From Fibrobacter sp. UWB13 (GTDB taxonomy: Bacteria; Fibrobacterota; Fibrobacteria; Fibrobacterales; Fibrobacteraceae): a stretch of DNA of 64,000 nucleotides. The DNA lies in NCBI RefSeq assembly GCF_900177805.1, contig NZ_FXAX01000005.1, positions 1 through 64,000 of the forward strand, in the 5' to 3' direction. This document shows, piece by piece, positions 25,030-33,695 of this stretch (positions within the stretch are counted from its first letter, which is position 1; each line of letters begins with the position of its first letter). Position numbers and translations under genes: made by a program. The notes under the pieces were generated by a model. It was not told the DNA's origin. It saw only the letters and a list, made by a program, of their open reading frames with translations, and did not search any database.

Positions 25030-27351
25030 ATGGATTTTAAGAAAGTTTTCCTCGCATGTGGCCTTTCAGTCGCCTGCACCGCCTTCGCGGCCCCGTATGA
25101 AGCCGAAGACGCAACCATCACCAAAGACGCAGCCGTAGCCTCTAATACAGCCGCTTCCGGCGGTAAATATGTCAAGATGAACGGCGGCGACATCACTTTT
25201 TCCAAGGTGACGGTCGAAAAAGCAGGCAAATACACCATCGTTCTCCACTACATGAACAATTACGGTGGATCCAAGATTAACAACGTTGAAGTCGGCGGAG
25301 CCTCCTCTGCCGTGACGTTCGATGTGACCGAAAAAGGCAAATTCGCCGATATCGAAACGGTCATGAACCTCGCTGCCGGTGAGAACACTATCGCCATCAC
25401 CAATAGCTGGGGCTGGATTGACCTCGACTACATCGAAGTCAAGGGTTACGAAGCTAAAGCGTTCAACCTCTGCAACGCCCCGGTGACAAAGACCGCCACC
25501 CCGTCTGCCATCAAGCTTTACAACTTCCTCGTCAACAACTTTGGCAAAAAGACCATTTCCGGCGTGATGACCGGTAACATGGACGCCTACACCAAGGGCG
25601 ACGCTACCCAGCACGAAGACGTTCAGGCTGTATTCAAGGCCGGCGGCAAGTACCCGGCACTCGTCGGAGTCGACCTGATGAACGCCACCGGCGCAAGCAA
25701 AAACAACAGCTGGTTCCAGGAATACACCGAAAAGGCCATCGATATCGCCAAGAGCACTTGGAAGAAGGGCGGCATTCCGGCATTCACATGGCACTGGCGT
25801 CCAGGTGACGAAGAGAACTTCTATGTGAAAGGCGCAAACGACAATTACACCGAATTCGACTTCACCGAAGCTTTCGTGACCGGCACGACCAACTGGGATA
25901 CCGTTTCGACCGCTTACAAGGCTCTCGTCGCTGACATCGATCTCGTTTCTAAGATTTTCCTTGACCTCCAGAAAGAAGGCGTTGCCGCCATCTTCCGTCC
26001 GCTCCATGAATCCGGTGGTAACTGGTTCTGGTGGAGCACCCACACAGGCAAGCAGTTCGCAGCCCTCTACCAGTTGCTCTACGAACGCATGGTCTTCACG
26101 AATGGCGTCAACAACCTCATTTGGGACTTCAATCCGAAGGACGCCGCTACGATGTCCTGGACTCCGGGCGAAACCTACTATGACGTGTTGAGCGTCGACA
26201 TTTACAATGCAGCCAACGACCACCAGAGCAACAGCTCCGCATTCATTGACCTCACGAACAAGGCTGGCACCAACAAGATTATCTCCCTCAGCGAAAACGG
26301 CCCGATTCCTGACGTTGACAAGATGTACGAAGACGGTGCTACTTGGAGCTGGTGGATGCCGTGGTACGAATCCCCGAGCTGGAACGGCGGCTACGTGAGC
26401 CAGACCGCCGCAAGCGTATGGCAGAAGAACCTCGCCGACGAACGCATCATCACCCTCGACAAAATGCCGGGCTGGGACAACTATAGCGAAGCTGCCGCAG
26501 CAACAAACGTTTGCCCGACTTCTACACAGAATGCCAAGTTCGGAGCAGACACGGCCAAGGCCAATCCGGAAAATGTTGACCTCGTCATGGGCGTGACCTA
26601 CAAGGCTATCAACGACAGCGGTGCAAACATCGAATTCAAGAAGGTTCCGAAACTGACCGGTGCAAAGAGCATCGCCGTCACAATCGAAAACAAGGGTTCC
26701 GGTGGCGAAATGAACGGCATCTGGATCGGCATGGCATTTGTCCGCGATGGTTCCGCCGATAAGGCATGGACCTGGGAACAGTCTCCGTCTGACGGCTGCT
26801 GGCTCAATGACGGCGCCAAGGCCACTTGCGAATTCGCTATCGAGACTTATACCGACAACGCAGGCGTTGAACACCCGATGGATCTCGACAACCTCTTCTC
26901 CGTCACCTTTATCTTGGCAGGTGCAAACGGATTCGAAGGCACTGTCCTCTTTGACAACATGGTCACGGATAACGGAATCATCATCAACGGATTCAACAAG
27001 AAGACTGAACTCTTTACCGCCGCAGACCAGAGCAAGGGTCACATCGCAAGTATCGAGCTCTTTAACAAGGACGGCACGCCGGTAACTCCTTCCGCACTTA
27101 AGCCGATTGCCGCCGCAAAGAAGGCTGGCATGAGCGTCAAGAACGGCAACCTCTCGCTCACCGCAAACGTTTCCGGTTTCGCAAGCATCGACGTGTTCAA
27201 CATGATCGGCAAGCGCATCGCTACACTCCACCGCGGAAACCTCAGCGCAGGCAGCCACACGTTCAGCCTCCAGAACCTCAACAAGGGTCAGTACATCATC
27301 CGCGTCAAGGGCGCCGGAATCTCTGCCACCCAGAAGGTTCTCATCAAGTAG
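25030..27351 (+). CDS. secreted beta-mannanase GH26 with N-terminal CBM35 (mannan cluster enzyme 1)
   Basis: Endo-hydrolysis of beta-1,4-mannan outside the cell. The 773-residue protein has a signal peptide 1-20, then a CBM35 (about 21-137: 'YEAEDATITKDAAVAS' ... 'SWGWIDLDYIEVKGY') and the GH26 barrel (about 155-490). The acid/base Glu is in 'IFRPLHESGGNWFWW' (near 326) and the nucleophile in 'LSENGPIPDVD' (near 421). A beta-sandwich module (about 505-655) follows that I cannot assign; a similar one is in the GH5 neighbour. The end is a T9SS-like tail ('FASIDVFNMIGKRIATL' ... 'GQYIIRVKGAG'). The RBS AAGGAGAG sits upstream of the ATG. Confidence 0.93.
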   Translation: MDFKKVFLACGLSVACTAFAAPYEAEDATITKDAAVASNTAASGGKYVKMNGGDITFSKVTVEKAGKYTIVLHYMNNYGGSKINNVEVGGASSAVTFDVTEKGKFADIETVMNLAAGENTIAITNSWGWIDLDYIEVKGYEAKAFNLCNAPVTKTATPSAIKLYNFLVNNFGKKTISGVMTGNMDAYTKGDATQHEDVQAVFKAGGKYPALVGVDLMNATGASKNNSWFQEYTEKAIDIAKSTWKKGGIPAFTWHWRPGDEENFYVKGANDNYTEFDFTEAFVTGTTNWDTVSTAYKALVADIDLVSKIFLDLQKEGVAAIFRPLHESGGNWFWWSTHTGKQFAALYQLLYERMVFTNGVNNLIWDFNPKDAATMSWTPGETYYDVLSVDIYNAANDHQSNSSAFIDLTNKAGTNKIISLSENGPIPDVDKMYEDGATWSWWMPWYESPSWNGGYVSQTAASVWQKNLADERIITLDKMPGWDNYSEAAAATNVCPTSTQNAKFGADTAKANPENVDLVMGVTYKAINDSGANIEFKKVPKLTGAKSIAVTIENKGSGGEMNGIWIGMAFVRDGSADKAWTWEQSPSDGCWLNDGAKATCEFAIETYTDNAGVEHPMDLDNLFSVTFILAGANGFEGTVLFDNMVTDNGIIINGFNKKTELFTAADQSKGHIASIELFNKDGTPVTPSALKPIAAAKKAGMSVKNGNLSLTANVSGFASIDVFNMIGKRIATLHRGNLSAGSHTFSLQNLNKGQYIIRVKGAGISATQKVLIK

Positions 27352-27377
27352 ACTATAACACAAAAAGCCAAATACCT

Positions 27378-27409
27378 AAAGGCGGCCGCACAAGCGGTCG
27401 CCTTTTCTT
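27378..27409 (+). terminator. intrinsic terminator of mannanase gene 1
   Basis: The AAAGGCGGCCGC/GCGGTCGCCTTT stem (27378-27389 with 27394-27405, one G-U pair), loop ACAA, then TTCTT. Confidence 0.8.
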
Positions 27410-27574
27410 GTAATGTGCATTCCGTCACTTTTTGCCCCGAACGGCCCGAATAAATCGTTTATTTATCTTACATTTCCGTGAAAATATTGCACTTTATCAC
27501 AGTGCGTCTTGACTTCATTTTTTACAAATCTATTTTTCAATACAGTTGTTTGGATGTCTGGAGTGTGGACATTT

Positions 27575-27621
27575 TTGACAGTTTTGTCAACACCCCCGCG
27601 ATTCTAAAATAGCTTATTTTA
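27575..27621 (+). promoter_or_regulatory. two perfect inverted repeats upstream of the GH5 gene
   Basis: TTGACA-GTTT-TGTCAA at 27575-27590 and TAAAATA-GCT-TATTTTA at 27605-27621, 45-90 bases before the GH5 ATG. They could be regulator sites or a promoter; the left TTGACA could also be a -35. Confidence 0.4.
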
Positions 27622-27665
27622 ACTTTTTTATTTAGTTTCAGCAAAAACATATCAAGGGATACCCA

Positions 27666-29552
27666 ATGATCAACTTCAAGACTTTGCTCGTAACATCGCT
27701 CCTCGGAACGGCCGCATTTGCAGCCCCGGGGCTCACGGTAAGCGGAACCGATTTGCAATACAACGGCAAGAAGATTTTCTTCTCGGGTACAAACCTCGCC
27801 TGGAGCGACTACAACTCCGACGTGGGTTCAAGCCCACTCGACGAAAACGCATGGCGCAAGGCTGTGGAAGGCACGCGAGCCGCAGGCGGTAACGCAATCC
27901 GCTGGTGGCTTTTCAACAACATGAGCCAGAGCCCTACGATTGACGAATCTACGCACTTGGTTACAGGTCCAAAGGAAAACACCATCGCGAACATGAAGAA
28001 GGCATTGGACATTGCCGAAGAATACGGCGTAATGGTCTCGATGTGCCTTTTCAGCCACAACTTGATGGAACCGAACCAGTGGGGCATTTACAACGAAAAG
28101 CTCGACATTACCGCTAACGAATTGCTTTTCGAAGATGCTGGCACCAAAGCATTTATAGACAACGTTCTTATTCCGGTCGTGAAAGCCATTGGCAACCACA
28201 AAGCGCTCATGACTTGGGAAGTCTTTAACGAACCCGAGGGCATGACTAGCGAATGCAGCGGCTGGACTACAAAGAAGATGGCACTTGCCAAAATCCAGAA
28301 GTTTACGAACAAGGTTGCAGCAGCCATCCACACGACAAACCCGGATCTTCTCGTTTCGACCGGTAGCGTGAACATCAAGTATCAGAAGCATTGGAATGAC
28401 GCAGCCCTCATCGAAGCGGGTGGCGAAGCCAACGGTACGCTCGACTTTTTCCAGACGCACTATTACCCGTACTGGCAAGACAATTCCGTAAGCCCGTTCG
28501 TGAATACAGCAGCCCAGATGGCTACCAAGTATAGCTACGACAGCAAGCCGATGATCATCGGTGAATTCCCGGCAAGCGGTTGGGCTGGCGATACTTACAG
28601 ATCCAATTTCGCCGCAAAGACAGAAATTACAACGGAAGAATGCTACAGCAAGGCTTTTGACGGCGGTTACGCAGGCGCTCTCGCTTGGCAGTATATCGGC
28701 GACAAGACCGAAGCAAACTTTGGCGGTTACAGCTACACGATTGAACCTGCGCTCGATGCCATGAAGAAGCTCGCCGCAACGGAAGAAGCAAGCATCAAGA
28801 TTAAGGATGTGAACATTGAAGGTGGCAATGGCGGAAACGGCATGATGGCTGTGACCTACGGTGCCGACAATGGCCAGGTAGAATACCAGAACAAGGGCGG
28901 TTGGGACTTGTCCAAGGCTACCACGTTCACGTGGACCGCCAAGAACAACGGCAAGACCGACGCAGACATCTACTTGATTTTCAAGCTCACGGATTCCTGG
29001 ACCTGGACAGAAACGGACGGCAGCTGCAAGGTTCCGGCAGGCGAAAAAGTTACATGCTCTATCGACATTTCTAGCTTTGCCGACCGCAACAAGACGCTCA
29101 GCATCACGTTTGCGAACTACGCCGCAGGCTACACCGGCACGGTGATTTACGATGACATCAAGGCTGGCGCCACGACACTCTTTGACTTCAACACCGACAA
29201 GTACGACGCCTTCAAGCGCGGTTACGAAAACACCGAAGAAATGATTCCGGAAATCAAGATCGTCTTCGATGAAAACTACGTTTACGGCAAGACTTCGATT
29301 TCCAAGAGCAAGCTCGCCGCCACATCCAAGTTCTCCATCAACGGCGACAAGATTATGCTCAACACAAAGGCTAAGGGGCAGGTCAGCGTCGACGTGTTCG
29401 GCATGAACGGAAGAATCGTTGCCACGCTCTTTAACGGAGTGCTTGGCGCAGGCAATTACGTGTTCAGCCTCGCTGATATGCCGAAGGGCCAGTACATCAT
29501 CCGCATGAAGGGTACTGGAATCACCACGACACAGCCGGTGGTTTTGAAGTAA
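27666..29552 (+). CDS. secreted GH5 endoglycanase, probable beta-mannanase (mannan cluster enzyme 2)
   Basis: A 628-residue secreted hydrolase. The signal peptide is about 1-19 and the GH5 barrel about 22-370. The acid/base Glu is in 'WEVFNEPEG' (near 190) and the nucleophile in 'MIIGEFPASGW' (near 299). 'LTVSGTDLQYNGKKIFFSG' and 'GGNAIRWWLF' are typical of mannan-active GH5 enzymes, and the genes on both sides encode mannanases, so mannan is the likely substrate; cellulose cannot be ruled out. A beta-sandwich module (about 375-510, with 'DSWTWTETDGSC' and 'GYTGTVIYDDI') matches the pattern of the module in enzyme 1. A T9SS-like tail ends the protein ('GQYIIRMKGTG'). Confidence 0.9.
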   Translation: MINFKTLLVTSLLGTAAFAAPGLTVSGTDLQYNGKKIFFSGTNLAWSDYNSDVGSSPLDENAWRKAVEGTRAAGGNAIRWWLFNNMSQSPTIDESTHLVTGPKENTIANMKKALDIAEEYGVMVSMCLFSHNLMEPNQWGIYNEKLDITANELLFEDAGTKAFIDNVLIPVVKAIGNHKALMTWEVFNEPEGMTSECSGWTTKKMALAKIQKFTNKVAAAIHTTNPDLLVSTGSVNIKYQKHWNDAALIEAGGEANGTLDFFQTHYYPYWQDNSVSPFVNTAAQMATKYSYDSKPMIIGEFPASGWAGDTYRSNFAAKTEITTEECYSKAFDGGYAGALAWQYIGDKTEANFGGYSYTIEPALDAMKKLAATEEASIKIKDVNIEGGNGGNGMMAVTYGADNGQVEYQNKGGWDLSKATTFTWTAKNNGKTDADIYLIFKLTDSWTWTETDGSCKVPAGEKVTCSIDISSFADRNKTLSITFANYAAGYTGTVIYDDIKAGATTLFDFNTDKYDAFKRGYENTEEMIPEIKIVFDENYVYGKTSISKSKLAATSKFSINGDKIMLNTKAKGQVSVDVFGMNGRIVATLFNGVLGAGNYVFSLADMPKGQYIIRMKGTGITTTQPVVLK

Positions 29553-29574
29553 AAAGTTAAAAAGAAGATTCCCG

Positions 29575-29723
29575 GTCATCCCCGTCAAGCGAGGACAAGC
29601 GCCGGGGATGACAAAGCAAAAGAGTTCCGCGAAAAGTGGGACTTTTTCTTTAAATGTAACTGGATCCTTCGCTTCGCTCAGGATGACGAATTGCGTTGCT
29701 CAGGATGACGTGGGGCATGACAA
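29575..29723. repeat. cluster of dispersed palindromic repeats
   Basis: In order: a CATCCCCGTC...GGGGATGACA copy (29578-29613), a GGATCCTTCGCTTCGCTCAGGATGAC copy (about 29660-29688), a partial 'TTGCTCAGGATGACG' copy (to about 29710) and a 'GGGGCATGACA' end. They fill the space between the GH5 and second GH26 genes. Confidence 0.7.
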
Positions 29724-29804
29724 TGCTGTTTTTTGGACGAAAGCAGTGACGAAAATCCTTTGAATTTTGGGCGCAAGAATATAGATTTAGGGGTGGAGAT
29801 ATGG

Positions 29805-31610
29805 ATGTTTATGAAACACTTTAACTACACAAATTTTATCGCTACGGCAACTGTCGCAGCACTCGCAGGCACCGCTTTTGCCGCCACCCCCATCCGTTTA
29901 GAAGCTGAAGACGCCGTCCTCGCCGATGACCACAAAGTCGTCGTGATTACAGATGCCAAAGCTTCGGGCGGAAAATCCGTCGATATGAAAGACGGCAATT
30001 TGGAGTTCAAAGTGACAGTCCCCGCAACGGGCTATTACACACTTTGGGCCACATACCTAATCCCCTCAACATCGACCAACAAAATCCAGAACTTGACCGT
30101 CAATGGAGTTTCTGCAGGGCAGATTTCTTTTGGAATTTCTGACGAATTCACGACCATCAAAGGTGCGGGCAAAATCAAACTCACCGCAGGCGAAAACAAA
30201 ATAGGCATCGTCCACAGCTGGGGTTACGTCAATCTCGATTACATCGAACTCACAGAATACGAAGCCAGCCCGTGGAGCATTTCACCGAATCCTGTCACGC
30301 CAGAGCCAACCGAAAGCGCACAGAAGCTCTACAACTTCTTGCTCAACAATTTCGGCAAGCACGTGATTAGCGGTGTCATGACGGAACGCCCGTTCGAAAA
30401 CAACGGTCAGTACACTCCGCAAACCTACGAAACGCAAACCGAGCTCAGCTACATCAATAAGGCTAGCGGCAAGAACGTGGTTCTCGTAGGCTTTGACTTT
30501 TTACATGCCTCGGGCAAGAATTCCGACCAACAGTGGTATCAGGGGTACACGCACGCTTCGCTCGAAATGGCAAAGACGGTCTGGAAAGCAGGTGGCATTC
30601 CGCAATTCAACTGGCATTGGAAAGACCCGATGCACGAAGTCGAAGCGTTCTACACGCAATCGAGCGGAAACGACCCCTACACCGAATTCAGCATCAACAA
30701 GGCTTACGACGAATCCACCGGCAAGTGGAAAACGAGCAGCGACGAATACAAGGCCATTGTCCGCGATATGGAAATGATTGCCGACTCGCTTTTGACTTTG
30801 CAAAAAGAAGGCGTTGCCGTTCTTTGGCGCCCGCTCCACGAAGCTAGCGGCAAGTGGTTCTGGTGGGGCACCGATGGCGCCAAGCCGTGCGTTGCTTTGT
30901 ACAAGCTCATGTTCGATATTTTCGTGAATCAGAAAGGATTGCACAACTTGATTTGGGTGTGGACCACCGACGAAGCAAACGATGCACTCGACTGGTATCC
31001 GGGCGACGAATACGTGGATGTTGTCGGTCGCGACTACTATTACTACCCGCGCGAATCCAACCACTCCAGCCTCATCGGCAGCTTTGAGACGGTCAAGGAA
31101 ATTTTCGGCGGCAAAAAGATTGTCGCGCTCAGCGAAAACGGTTCTGTGCCCTACCCTGACGAGATGAAGGCCGATGGCGCCAACTGGAGCTGGTTTATGC
31201 CGTGGTATGGCGACTACGCAATGGAAGGCTGGGCAAACGATAACAATGCCGAAAGCTGGAAAATCGTGATGAACAACGAATATACCTTGACGCTCGAAGA
31301 TATGCCGGGATGGGACAAGTACGAAATCGTCACGCCACCGCCAACAGGAATCAAGAATTCGTTACATTCGCAGAACATTGCCGCAAGTTTGTCTGTTATC
31401 GGCAAGAATTTGCAAGTGAGCATTCCGAGCGTTGCTGCAAACGCCAACGCAAGAGTTGCAATTTTCGACATGCAGGGCAATCAGGTAATGAGCCGCACTA
31501 TCAATGGTGCAAATGCTAGCATCAACTTGAATGGAATTGCGGTTGGGCAGTACCTCGTGAAAGTGCAAGGCAAAGGTTTCGCGCAGAACGGAAGGATTCT
31601 GGTAAAGTAA
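29805..31610 (+). CDS. secreted beta-mannanase GH26 with N-terminal CBM35 (mannan cluster enzyme 3)
   Basis: About 601 residues. I chose the ATG at 29805 (MFMKHFNYTNF) because GTGGAG lies at a good distance and a normal signal peptide then follows (ending near TAFAA). A longer in-frame start at 29733 lacks a signal-like beginning. A CBM35 (about 27-140: 'RLEAEDAVLADDHKVV' ... 'HSWGYVNLDYIELTEY') precedes the GH26 barrel. The acid/base Glu is in 'VLWRPLHEASGKWFWWG' (near 346) and the nucleophile in 'ALSENGSVPYPDE' (near 444). A short hinge leads to a T9SS-like tail ('NARVAIFDMQGNQVMS' ... 'GQYLVKVQGKGF'). It lacks the extra beta-sandwich of enzymes 1 and 2. Confidence 0.92.
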   Translation: MFMKHFNYTNFIATATVAALAGTAFAATPIRLEAEDAVLADDHKVVVITDAKASGGKSVDMKDGNLEFKVTVPATGYYTLWATYLIPSTSTNKIQNLTVNGVSAGQISFGISDEFTTIKGAGKIKLTAGENKIGIVHSWGYVNLDYIELTEYEASPWSISPNPVTPEPTESAQKLYNFLLNNFGKHVISGVMTERPFENNGQYTPQTYETQTELSYINKASGKNVVLVGFDFLHASGKNSDQQWYQGYTHASLEMAKTVWKAGGIPQFNWHWKDPMHEVEAFYTQSSGNDPYTEFSINKAYDESTGKWKTSSDEYKAIVRDMEMIADSLLTLQKEGVAVLWRPLHEASGKWFWWGTDGAKPCVALYKLMFDIFVNQKGLHNLIWVWTTDEANDALDWYPGDEYVDVVGRDYYYYPRESNHSSLIGSFETVKEIFGGKKIVALSENGSVPYPDEMKADGANWSWFMPWYGDYAMEGWANDNNAESWKIVMNNEYTLTLEDMPGWDKYEIVTPPPTGIKNSLHSQNIAASLSVIGKNLQVSIPSVAANANARVAIFDMQGNQVMSRTINGANASINLNGIAVGQYLVKVQGKGFAQNGRILVK

Positions 31611-31620
31611 TTGAGAATGG

Positions 31621-31723
31621 TGATTCCCGCCTCCGCGGGAATGACAGTGTAAATACAAGAAACAATGGATCCCCTACGCTTCGCTTCGAGGATGACAGGC
31701 TTCGAGGATGACGTAGGGATGAC
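31621..31723. repeat. dispersed palindromic repeats between GH26 genes
   Basis: A GATTCCCGCCTCCGCGGGAATGACA copy (31622-31646), then a GGATCCCCTACGCTTCGCTTCGAGGATGACA copy with two extra partial ends up to 31723. Confidence 0.7.
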
Positions 31724-31749
31724 AATACAAAAAATATTGGAGTGTAGAT

Positions 31750-33630
31750 ATGGGATGTAAAACAATCGCGGGCGCTTGCTCCGCAATGGCTTTTGCCACA
31801 GCTATCGCGGCAACATCAGCTTTAGCCGCACCGACAACTTACGAAGCCGAAGATTTGGCTGGCGCAACTGTTGTCGAAGATGCTGATTATTCGGGCGGAA
31901 AATACGCAAAGACAGCAGACCCTAGCGGCATCACATTCACCGTCAAGGTCGAAGAAACCGCCGTCTACGACATTACCACCAAGGTTCTGATCAAGCAATA
32001 CGACTGGACCACCTCTAAAATCGCGGTCAACGGCGTAGATGTAGGCTCCATGCTGACTACCCCGCGCAACTGCGATTCGAGCTACGTGGTTTCGGCATCC
32101 GCCAAAATGAAGGCCGGCGAAAACAAGATTACCGTCGGAAACCAAGCGATTGGCGTGGACTACATTACCGTCGAACGCCACCCCGACGCGGTATTCAAGA
32201 TTAGCGAATTGCCGGTAACTCCGAACGCGACGGAATCGGCCCGCAAGGTCTACACCTTCCTCCGCGAAAATTTCGGCAAGAAGACCGTTAGCGGCATGAT
32301 GATCAGCGACCAGAATTTCAACTACGATTACGGCAACATGCGGCTCATTCCGCCTGGCGGCTGCACGCCCGCGGATTCCTGCAAGTTCAGCGACGAGGAA
32401 GTCTCGTGGAAGGGCCAGACCGACATCGCCGAATTCTACAAGCGTAGCGGGCACTACCCCGCCATTGGCGGCTTCGACATGCTGTTTGCGGCAGGCGGTC
32501 ACCACGAAGAAGGCTGGTTCAAGGGCTACACCGAAAACAACCTGGTGATGACCGAGCAGCTGTGGGAAATGGGCGGCATTCCGACTTATACCTGGCACTG
32601 GAAGGTCGGGGAAGACACCGTGTTCTACACGCAGGGCACTCCCGCAGGCTTTAACAACCCCGGCTGCACCGAAGACGTCATGGGAACAAGTGAAACCAAC
32701 ACCTGCTTCAACTACACCAAGGCCTTCAAGGGCGACAAGTGCCAGGACATCGACGAGACCTCGCAGGAATACAAGGACATCGTCGCCGACGTGGATATCG
32801 TTTCGGGCTACTTCAAGCAACTGCAGGAAAAGGGAATCGCCGTCGTGTGGCGCCCCCTGCACGAGGCCAGCGGTGGCTGGTTCTGGTGGGGTACCGCAAG
32901 CCCCGAATGTTACGTGCAGCTTTACCGACTCGTATTCGACCGTATGGTGAACACAAACAAACTCACGAACCTCATCTGGGTATGGAACATCAATACCGAC
33001 CCGAAATTCGGCTACGATTACAGCGCCCTGAATGCGGCATGGTACCCGGGTGATGCATACGTAGACATTGTCGCAGTCGACATTTATGACCCGCTGAACG
33101 ACCACAACTCTGCAGCCAATTACTACAACAAGATTGTGAGCGACGTGGGCACAAGCAAGATGATTGCCTTGAGCGAAAACGGCGCCATTCCCGACATCGA
33201 CAGCATTGCCGAAGACAGGGCCTATTGGAGCTACTGGATGACCTGGAGCCAGACCTGGAGCGGAAACTTCTTGGAAAAGACGACCACAGAAATGTGGAAG
33301 AAGAATCTCGATGACAACCGCATCATCGCTCTTGATGACATGCCAGGTTGGGACAAAATTTCTGTCCGCAATCCCATAGCAAAACGCATTATAACAAATA
33401 AAATAAATGTTACTATAAACGGCAAGTCGCTTTCGCTATCCACGAATCAAAACGGCAACGCCACCGTCACTGTTTTTGACCTGACCGGACACCGAGTTGC
33501 TACACTTTTGCAAGGTCAAATTTCGGCAGGAACGCATAGCTTAAGCATCCAATCGCTCGCCGCCGGCAACTACATTGTCAAGGCTAGTGTCGGACATCAC
33601 AATACCATGCAGGTTTTACGCTTAAAATAG
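31750..33630 (+). CDS. secreted beta-mannanase GH26 with N-terminal CBM35 (mannan cluster enzyme 4)
   Basis: A 626-residue enzyme. The signal peptide ends near 'TSALAAPT' (about 26). A CBM35 follows (about 28-145: 'YEAEDLAGATVVEDADYS' ... 'QAIGVDYITVERH') and then the GH26 barrel. The acid/base Glu is in 'VVWRPLHEASGGWFWWG' (near 372) and the nucleophile in 'ALSENGAIPDID' (near 477). Compared with enzyme 3 the catalytic domain has a Cys-rich insertion ('PPGGCTPADSCKF', 'NPGCTEDVMG', 'NTCFNY'). The tail is T9SS-like ('NATVTVFDLTGHRVATLL' ... 'GNYIVKASVG'). The catalytic part (about 32240-33300) looks more GC-rich than the C-terminal end and neighbours. A terminator follows. Confidence 0.92.
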   Translation: MGCKTIAGACSAMAFATAIAATSALAAPTTYEAEDLAGATVVEDADYSGGKYAKTADPSGITFTVKVEETAVYDITTKVLIKQYDWTTSKIAVNGVDVGSMLTTPRNCDSSYVVSASAKMKAGENKITVGNQAIGVDYITVERHPDAVFKISELPVTPNATESARKVYTFLRENFGKKTVSGMMISDQNFNYDYGNMRLIPPGGCTPADSCKFSDEEVSWKGQTDIAEFYKRSGHYPAIGGFDMLFAAGGHHEEGWFKGYTENNLVMTEQLWEMGGIPTYTWHWKVGEDTVFYTQGTPAGFNNPGCTEDVMGTSETNTCFNYTKAFKGDKCQDIDETSQEYKDIVADVDIVSGYFKQLQEKGIAVVWRPLHEASGGWFWWGTASPECYVQLYRLVFDRMVNTNKLTNLIWVWNINTDPKFGYDYSALNAAWYPGDAYVDIVAVDIYDPLNDHNSAANYYNKIVSDVGTSKMIALSENGAIPDIDSIAEDRAYWSYWMTWSQTWSGNFLEKTTTEMWKKNLDDNRIIALDDMPGWDKISVRNPIAKRIITNKINVTINGKSLSLSTNQNGNATVTVFDLTGHRVATLLQGQISAGTHSLSIQSLAAGNYIVKASVGHHNTMQVLRLK

Positions 33631-33655
33631 TGCGCGTCGCAACATGTATTTTAAA

Positions 33656-33682
33656 AAAAAGGTTCACTTTTGAACCTTTTTT
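33656..33682 (+). terminator. intrinsic terminator of the mannan cluster
   Basis: GGTTCA-CTTT-TGAACC (33661-33676), extended by an A-run on the left pairing with T6 on the right. Confidence 0.85.
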
Positions 33683-33695
33683 CTATTTTTAAACC

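Larger units (their letters stand above)
27352..27665. other. 314-base regulatory spacer between mannanase genes 1 and 2
   Basis: It contains a terminator at 27378-27409, then about 250 bases without an ORF. Two perfect inverted repeats lie close to the GH5 start: TTGACA-GTTT-TGTCAA (27575-27590) and TAAAATA-GCT-TATTTTA (27605-27621). This looks like the GH5 promoter/operator region. Confidence 0.6.

Noticed and set aside
25066-27363. A 765-codon minus-strand ORF opposite the first GH26 gene
   Set aside because: It is a mirror frame of a real secreted enzyme with signal peptide, CBM35 and catalytic motifs. No RBS or family match. The similar antisense frames at 27828-29588, 31822-33105 and 33867-34892 were rejected for the same reason.
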